A stretch of 64,000 nt of DNA from Cricetomys ansorgei (taxonomy: Eukaryota; Chordata; Mammalia; Rodentia; Nesomyidae): contig JAMJFZ010002307.1 in the NCBI GenBank assembly GCA_026225945.1, positions 2,495,001-2,559,000 of the forward strand, in the 5' to 3' direction. Made by a program: the position numbers and the translations under genes. Positions 58,250-64,000 of the stretch are shown piece by piece. Below the pieces are notes generated by a model. That model saw only the letters and a program-made list of their open reading frames with translations, made no database searches and was not told the DNA's origin. Numbering within the stretch: position 1 is the first letter of the stretch; each line of letters begins with the position of its first letter.

Positions 58250-58375
58250 AGACAGCACTTAAAGACACCTGAAGCCAGAGATCTGCTGCAGGCTTGAGGC
58301 CAGGCTAGGCTACACAGTGAGCTCCAGGCCGGAGTGGGTTACAGAGTGAGACCTGTCTCAGAGATAGAGTTGGGA
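58250..58375 (+). mobile_element. B1 SINE, diverged or partial
   Basis: Contains gaggccaggctaggctacac and gagtgagacctgtctcagag. A GA/GGAAG-rich tail follows to about 58420. Confidence 0.6.
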
Positions 58376-58449
58376 GAGGGGAATAAAGGATGGAGGGAAG
58401 GAATGAAGAAAGAGAAGAAAATCTTCACCCATAACAGTAGACATTTTAT

Positions 58450-58580
58450 CCTCCATGTGTGTCCATGCATGTGAGGAGGGAGGTGTGTGGGTGTCAGTCC
58501 TTCCTGCACCAGGAACAGAACTCAGGTGCTCAGCCGCTGTGGTAAATGTCCTTACCCACGAGCAACCTCACAGGCCCACC
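58450..58580 (-). mobile_element. tRNA-type SINE fragment, reverse strand
   Basis: Contains caggaacagaactcaggtgc, ccttacccacgagcaacctc and acaggccc, a reversed B2/B3 head. Confidence 0.6.
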
Positions 58581-59200
58581 ACAGCACAATCAGTATCAAT
58601 TCCAAAAGATGTTTAAAGTCATGTTAAAAATTATTGTTGATGAAATTCTATGAAGTTGAGATTTGAAAACGTTTCTGGTCACCTCTCTGTCACTGAGAAT
58701 ACCTGTCATGGTCAAGCAGAGGACAGGCTGCCTAACAAGCTGAGCCTCGTTGCTCATGTGGGAGCTCAGAGGGACCCAAATGTGACCTCTGGTGATATAC
58801 ACAGCCCACAGCAGCTCAGATTGGCTGGCTAGGAGCTGTGACTTTTGTCCTCATTCCTGGGTGGATGGATCCTCAGGACCGGCCACAAGGCCTGGCACCT
58901 GGCATGTACTCACTAAAGGACTGCTGACAGCCAAGCCTCCTCTCAGTCTCTACACCCACTGTCCTCCTTCAAGCCCTCAGCATCCTTAGCCCAGACTGTT
59001 GCAAGAACCTCCGTAAGTGTCTTTTGCCCAATCCTTCTTTCCCCGAGCCCTGGCTGTTCAGCCAGCATCCTTAAATTTGAAAAGCGCACACACAGAACAG
59101 CCAGGGACTCCCTGGCACATTAAGTCTTCCAGCGTGTCTAACCTTTCGATCTTGTAACATGACACTGAAGTCTACAGAGCTAGTGGTCAAACCCCCCCTC

Positions 59201-59234
<34 letters not shown>
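59201..59234 (+). repeat. CA microsatellite
   Basis: AC run interrupted once near its left end (catacacac). Confidence 0.9.
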
Positions 59235-59236
<2 letters not shown>

Positions 59237-59839
59237 TTGCAAAAAGCCCTTCTAGAGTTTGAAGTAGGTTTGTGGCTCCTTGTTGACCTGCACTCTCAGG
59301 TTGCCTGGGGGTTTCTGGGCCATGGGTCGTTGATTGGATAGGCAGACTGAGTCTTGACTGGACAGGTGATCTGAGTCCTGCCCCTTCTGCTCTCTTTCCT
59401 GTTCTCCAGCACACACAAAATGGGCACGCTCAGCCACACCTCACTAGCGCACGTCCCTTTGTGTTCTCGAGTGTCTGTCACCTATAGAATAATTTTCACT
59501 AGCGCCTCCTGCCCGTGCTTCAAAACCCAGCTGAAATCGTGCCTCCTTCAAGCAAACCCGCATAACGTCTTCGTCAAAACTCAACACGCCGTCTCCTTCG
59601 TGCTTAGGCCTTTCTTTAAAGCTCCATTTTGGCGATCAGCTTCTTGTTGCTCAGCCAGGTGTGTGGAAGAAGTGACACATTCTATCTTCCGTCATTGTGC
59701 CTAACTTAAAGCCGCCTCCCAAGGGCTGGGAGGAAGTTGATGATGTTCCCGCTCTACCCCTCGGGGATTCTCACACAGACCCGGGATTCTGAGAGTGAGA
59801 GAACCCGGACCCCTCCTGGTGCCTGCCCTGTCAGTGGAT

Positions 59840-59990
59840 CTGTTACCAGTACTCACGTAGGGCAGCTCACAGCCACCCGTAACTCGACTCCAGGGGATTG
59901 ATGCCCTCCTCTGGCCTTCCCAAGGCACTGTGCGCACACAAGCCTACACCCAAGCATACGCAATATTTTTTACATAATATTTTAAAGCTT
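59840..59990 (+). mobile_element. B2 SINE body, head missing or diverged
   Basis: Contains agggcagctcacagccaccc, gtaactcgactccaggggat and tgatgccctcctctggcctt, followed by an A/T-rich tail. Confidence 0.75.
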
Positions 59991-60969
59991 CTATTTTTAA
60001 AGTAATACCTTCCTTCTCAGATGGCCCTAGGGAATTTCTTGTCAGTGGCCACAGCAGCTGCTACATATATATTCTTGCAACCTCACTCCTGTCTGCCAAT
60101 GCTGACTGTCCCCTCCCCAGCTGGGGCTTTGGTACTCTAGAAAAGCTGCTCACCTGTGACCCGCAGCCTTGTTGCATCTGCCTTTCCTTCCCTGGAATGA
60201 CCTCTGACTTTAGAGTCATGTTGCCTAGGAAATGTCAAGAACAGTGTCCTCGGAGTCTCAAGCGATGGTCGCCCAGTTGGTATTTCAGCCCAGTGCTTTT
60301 CCTAAGCCAGACTGAAACTGAGATCGTGTGCGCGTCTACTTCTGCAGTGTCACCAACTATTTTAACAAACTTCAGAACCTGCATCACAAATGAAATGCGG
60401 CTGTAAATGTGTGATCCTGCCTAGAGAAGGCTAGCTAGAGAGGTCTGTACTCAAGGAGAAAAACAGGGTGCCTGTCTGGAGATTTTAAGTCTCTAACTCC
60501 CAGCACCCCAGGAGGAAGCCATTCTTGAAGGTGGATGTCAGGGACGTGGAATGAGGGCAGACACAGCTCAGTGTCTCTATAAATTCTCCTGGCACACCGA
60601 GATGACAAGGAGTGTGTGTGTCCATCCTGGTGCTGTCCGGCTGGCACATCCAGCCCCCTGCTTGTCCCTGGCTGCTGTCAGATTGTTTACTTGACATCGG
60701 CTCCAGCTCAGGTTCTTTAATGACTCTGCCAGACGTCTCTCTCAGACACTTACCTGAACACCTCTGCTTATCTCCCGGCTCTCACTGTTAGGAAGACCCC
60801 CATGCCATGGGGAGAGCCGGCTGTCCATCCAGCCACTGGGCACAGCCTCCCCACCCCTCAGTCCTCCTTTTCATCTGCTTTGGAATCCTCCCTTCTCTCC
60901 CTCCAGCTGCACAGGGAAAGGTCACCCCACCACACTGCAGCCAACCTGTCCATTTTGCCGCAGACATTC
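59991..60969. other. Intergenic, no feature recognised
   Basis: Unique-looking sequence without recognised gene or repeat. Confidence 0.4.
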
Positions 60970-61115
60970 AAAAACCGCCTTTTGGGGAAAGACAAAGACC
61001 AAGATCTCTTATTCATTGTGTATTTCTAGTTATTTTTTTTTCTGGATTTTTTTTTTCCTCTAAAGCTTTCAGAAAGTTTATTTTGACGTTACTTTAAAAT
61101 CCATGCAAATTACCA
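60970..61115 (+). repeat. Diverged local duplication, copy A
   Basis: Aligns with 61637-61770 from cgccttttggggaaagaca through agaccaagatctcttattc, a T-rich middle, and ttttgacgttactttaaaat. Offset is about 667 bases. Confidence 0.75.
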
Positions 61116-61636
61116 TGCATCAAGTCCCCATGTTCAAACTTAGCCTGCCACCTTCTGGGTGGGAGTTTGGATGCTGATGCTGGGTGCTGTCACTGAGGGA
61201 CCCTCCATGGTTCTCTCAGCATCTCATTCCTGGAGTCCAGTCCACTGCTGGGCAAGGGAGACACCCATAAACATTTTGAGTAGATACCTTTAAGAAAAAT
61301 CTAAGCTGTGCCTGTCTAGTTTCTCTAGAGGCCCTGGACAACTGCTGCCAAGGTGTGATTGACCTATGGAGAGTCCTTTCCTCTGACTGGAGTGTGGGCT
61401 AAATTTGGAGTTGATAAGCCAGGAGGGAATGCATCCAGTAGCCAGGGAGTTTCTCCCAGTCAGGTGGGGGCCTCCAGCTGTGAGCTGGCTGCCTGGGCAC
61501 CTCCTGTGTCCTCTCTGGTTACCAAGGCGGGGCTGTCCTTCTGGGACTTGCAGAGGGAGCCAGGGGGATCCTCCTTGGCTAAGGTATCAAATTGTGCTCT
61601 GCCCCTTGTGACTCACAAGACTGCACTTGTTCATTA

Positions 61637-61770
61637 GAAAACTGCCTTTTGGGGAAGGACAGACGAAGACCAAGGTCTCTTATTCTTTGTATATTTCTGG
61701 ATTTTTTTTTCTGATCTTTCTCCTCTAAGGTATATTTTGATGCTTTTTAAAATCCACACAAACTATAATA
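61637..61770 (+). repeat. Diverged local duplication, copy B
   Basis: Aligns with 60970-61115 with scattered substitutions and small gaps (a gacg insertion near 61662 and loss of a ctttcagaaag-type segment). Confidence 0.75.
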
Positions 61771-62099
61771 TACATGCAGTATCTTTCATCCCATCTCAGA
61801 CTCTGAACCAGTGTCATGTGGCTCATCCTTATCTGTCCTTATTACCCTGCTGTCTTTCAGTCTTGACCTATTTTAAATTTTATGTTCTACATTATTTCAC
61901 AAATGACTTCATTTTTATTTTAATATTAATATTAAATGTTAATAATAGTCTTGACTTCCAGTTTTCTTTTAAACTTTATCTTCTTGCTCTAATCTTTATT
62001 CAGCTTTATCTTATAGTTCATATTATGTCAATTCATAAGCTTTTCCTAGACTTCCTGATTTTAAATTTTACTTTACTATTCCTTAAAGATTTTTTAAAT

Positions 62100-62335
62100 T
62101 CTTATTTTTAAATTACGTATTTTATATTTCAGTGCGCGTCTGTGTGTCTGTGTGGCTCTGTGTGTGGGGTGTGCACTTGATTGCAGGTTCTGGCAGAGTC
62201 CAGCAAAGGGCGACAGATTCCCTGGAGCTGGAGTTACAGGCAGTTGAGAACTGCCCAGTGAGGGTGCTGGCAGCCAAACTTGGGTCTCCTGCAAGAGCAG
62301 TACATGCTGCTTACCTTTGAGCCAGCTCTCCAGCC
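62100..62335 (-). mobile_element. B2-type SINE, reverse strand
   Basis: Body tccctggagctggagttaca and reversed head (cttacctttgagccagctct, ccagcct) with a GT-rich tail side. Confidence 0.85.
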
Positions 62336-63900
62336 TAAACCCATTTCTTCATTTACAACTTCTGTCTGGTTTTAAGTCAGCCAGCCTCCTCTGGCAAAGA
62401 ATTTAAATCTTCTGTTCTGTCTCCACTTTCATTCCCCACTCTTTCTCTCATCCATGAGTCTGTCAATCAACCAGGCTTGAATGATGTTGAATTGATGTTG
62501 AATGATGTTGAGTTTGTAAGGTGCACACTGGAGTGGGGAAGGCCCCTCTGTCTTCATTACCTTTCCCGACAGCCACTTGGATGCTGATTTGACCCCCAGC
62601 ATTGTACAGTGTATTTATTTGCATGCTGTATGGTTTAAAATACTACTGTCTCGTTATTTTAATTAGTTTCTCTTGGAACGACTCATCCCAGTGGCCTCAA
62701 GCAACTGGGCATTTTGTTGTAATGAATGTGTATATAAGGAAACCAGAATCTCAGCCACCGTGTGGTCCCTGTTCCGGCTGATGGGAAATTCACTCTTCCA
62801 GGCTATCCTTTCAGAGATGTCAAAGTAGAAGGGACTTGAGACATCTAGTTGTGTCACATCACTGTTGAGAGCAGAGAGACGCATGTGCATGTGCCTAGTG
62901 CTCCGCCAGCCCTCTCTGCTCTTAATGCAGTTCAGGGCCCAGAGCCAGGAAATGGTGCCACCAATGTGAGGTTAGGTCTTCCCTCCACAAGGAAGGCGAT
63001 CAGTGAAGGGGAGCCAGAGGGACGTGGGTAGAATGGGAAAGGAAAAGTAGACTTGCTGAAATGGCAGCTTCTTGTTCCCAGAAAACAATTTGATGAGAAG
63101 TGGAAAGACATGGAGGCAGGCATCTAAACAGACCAACAGGGAGAGGGAGGACCCAGGGGCCCTAGAAAATGCCCATACCAGTCTCTGTTTAGCAGACTTT
63201 TAGCCTTAGGCTTCTCCCACCCAGAATGTATAATGCTGTTATTTCCTCTTTGTCTGTGGCTGTGGCTTGGTCTTCTGTCTTTCTCAGTTGTTCAATTCTT
63301 TGTCCATGCAGGGAACAAACTTGACAATCACTAGACAACTTCTACCACCGCCCGCCACCTTACAATCGAGACGATTCCTTACAGACACACCCACAGGCCT
63401 GCCTGATCTAGACAGTCCCTCACTGGGACTCTAGGCTCTAGGTTATGCCAAATTGAAGTGACCATCACTCCTCATTAATACACATAGCTTAACAAGATCT
63501 AAATTTTGAAGCTAAGAAGAGAATTTTATGGGTGTTTAGGATTAAGAAGGAAGCTACCCAAAAGAGAAGCAGTGGTCACCTTCAGGCTGCCCTGATTCGT
63601 CCTCGGCTGTATCTGATAGAGGAGACAGACAAGGTTTGAGCCGATGCTACTGAAAGTGTGGTGTGTGAACCAGCTGTACTGGTGTTACTGGAGCAGCTAA
63701 GAAATGCAGAGTTTTCAGTAATTGTGAAACCTAATGAGTCACAGTCTGCACCTGGACCAGAGCACAGATGGTTTCAGTGCCTAGAAAAGCTTAAGAAGCA
63801 CGGGTCTATAGTGTTCTCAGGGAAAGAAAATTAGGACACAATTAAAAACAAAAATCCAAAGAGTTATAAATTCAGTTCAGTGAACATTCTTGAACTTGGA
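62336..63900. other. Intergenic, no feature recognised
   Basis: Unique-looking sequence. A short imperfect gatgttgaat repeat lies at 62482-62512. No gene seen. Confidence 0.4.
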
Positions 63901-63904
63901 AGTA

Positions 63905-64000
63905 CTAAAGCAAGCCAAGCCCAGAGGCAGAGCCCTATAGTCCCAATCACTCCAGAGGCTGGGGCAGGGACAGTCATGTTCAAACTTTGCCTGGACTACA
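63905..64000 (+). mobile_element. B1-type SINE, cut by window end
   Basis: Contains agccctatagtcccaatcac and ccagaggctggggcaggga, then aactttgcctggactaca at the edge. A diverged B1 whose right part lies outside the window. Confidence 0.6.

Noticed and set aside
1..64000. A previously undescribed multi-gene system
   Set aside because: The window has one ordinary, well-known gene and intergenic repeats. Nothing supports a novel gene system.

Overview
The window is nuclear DNA from a muroid rodent. It is dense in B1 (7SL-derived), B2/B3 and ID (tRNA-derived) SINEs, in long CA/GT microsatellites, and in older L1, MIR and hAT-type remnants. The one protein-coding gene I can support is a complete Bhlhe41 (DEC2/SHARP1) on the plus strand. 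Its protein resembles the mouse one as I remember it, but has substitutions and a 407-residue length (about 410 in mouse). I therefore favour a muroid other than laboratory mouse; a cricetid is possible, but I cannot fix the species.

Layout. About 1-45,000 is intergenic: SINEs, fragments of three L1 insertions, microsatellites, two minisatellites and several repeat-poor AT-rich blocks with homeodomain-type motifs that look like candidate enhancers. About 45,640-49,620 is a large CpG island holding the TATA-less promoter with three CACGTG E-boxes and all five coding exons (47187-47248, 47375-47438, 47757-47864, 48165-48276, 48659-49536). The 3' UTR runs to a poly(A) signal near 50,961 or 51,121. 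About 51,100-64,000 is intergenic again, with B1, B2 and ID copies and a diverged duplicated segment.

How it works together. Bhlhe41 encodes a basic helix-loop-helix-Orange repressor of the circadian clock and of differentiation programmes. The family binds CACGTG, and CLOCK:BMAL1 activates DEC genes through the same motif, so the promoter E-boxes fit a negative feedback loop. From memory of mammalian synteny, Sspn and Rassf8 flank this gene, but I see no coding exon of either here.

I found no CRISPR array, operon, intact mobile-element gene, tRNA, rRNA or undescribed multi-gene system. The most unusual non-genic structures are a perfect 68-base local duplication next to a 38-base G-rich minisatellite (about 33.3-34.4 kb), a CA minisatellite with a fixed 20-base anchor (37.3-37.6 kb), and one L1 split by two SINEs (4.6-5.9 kb). 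Repeat boundaries were judged by eye and are approximate.
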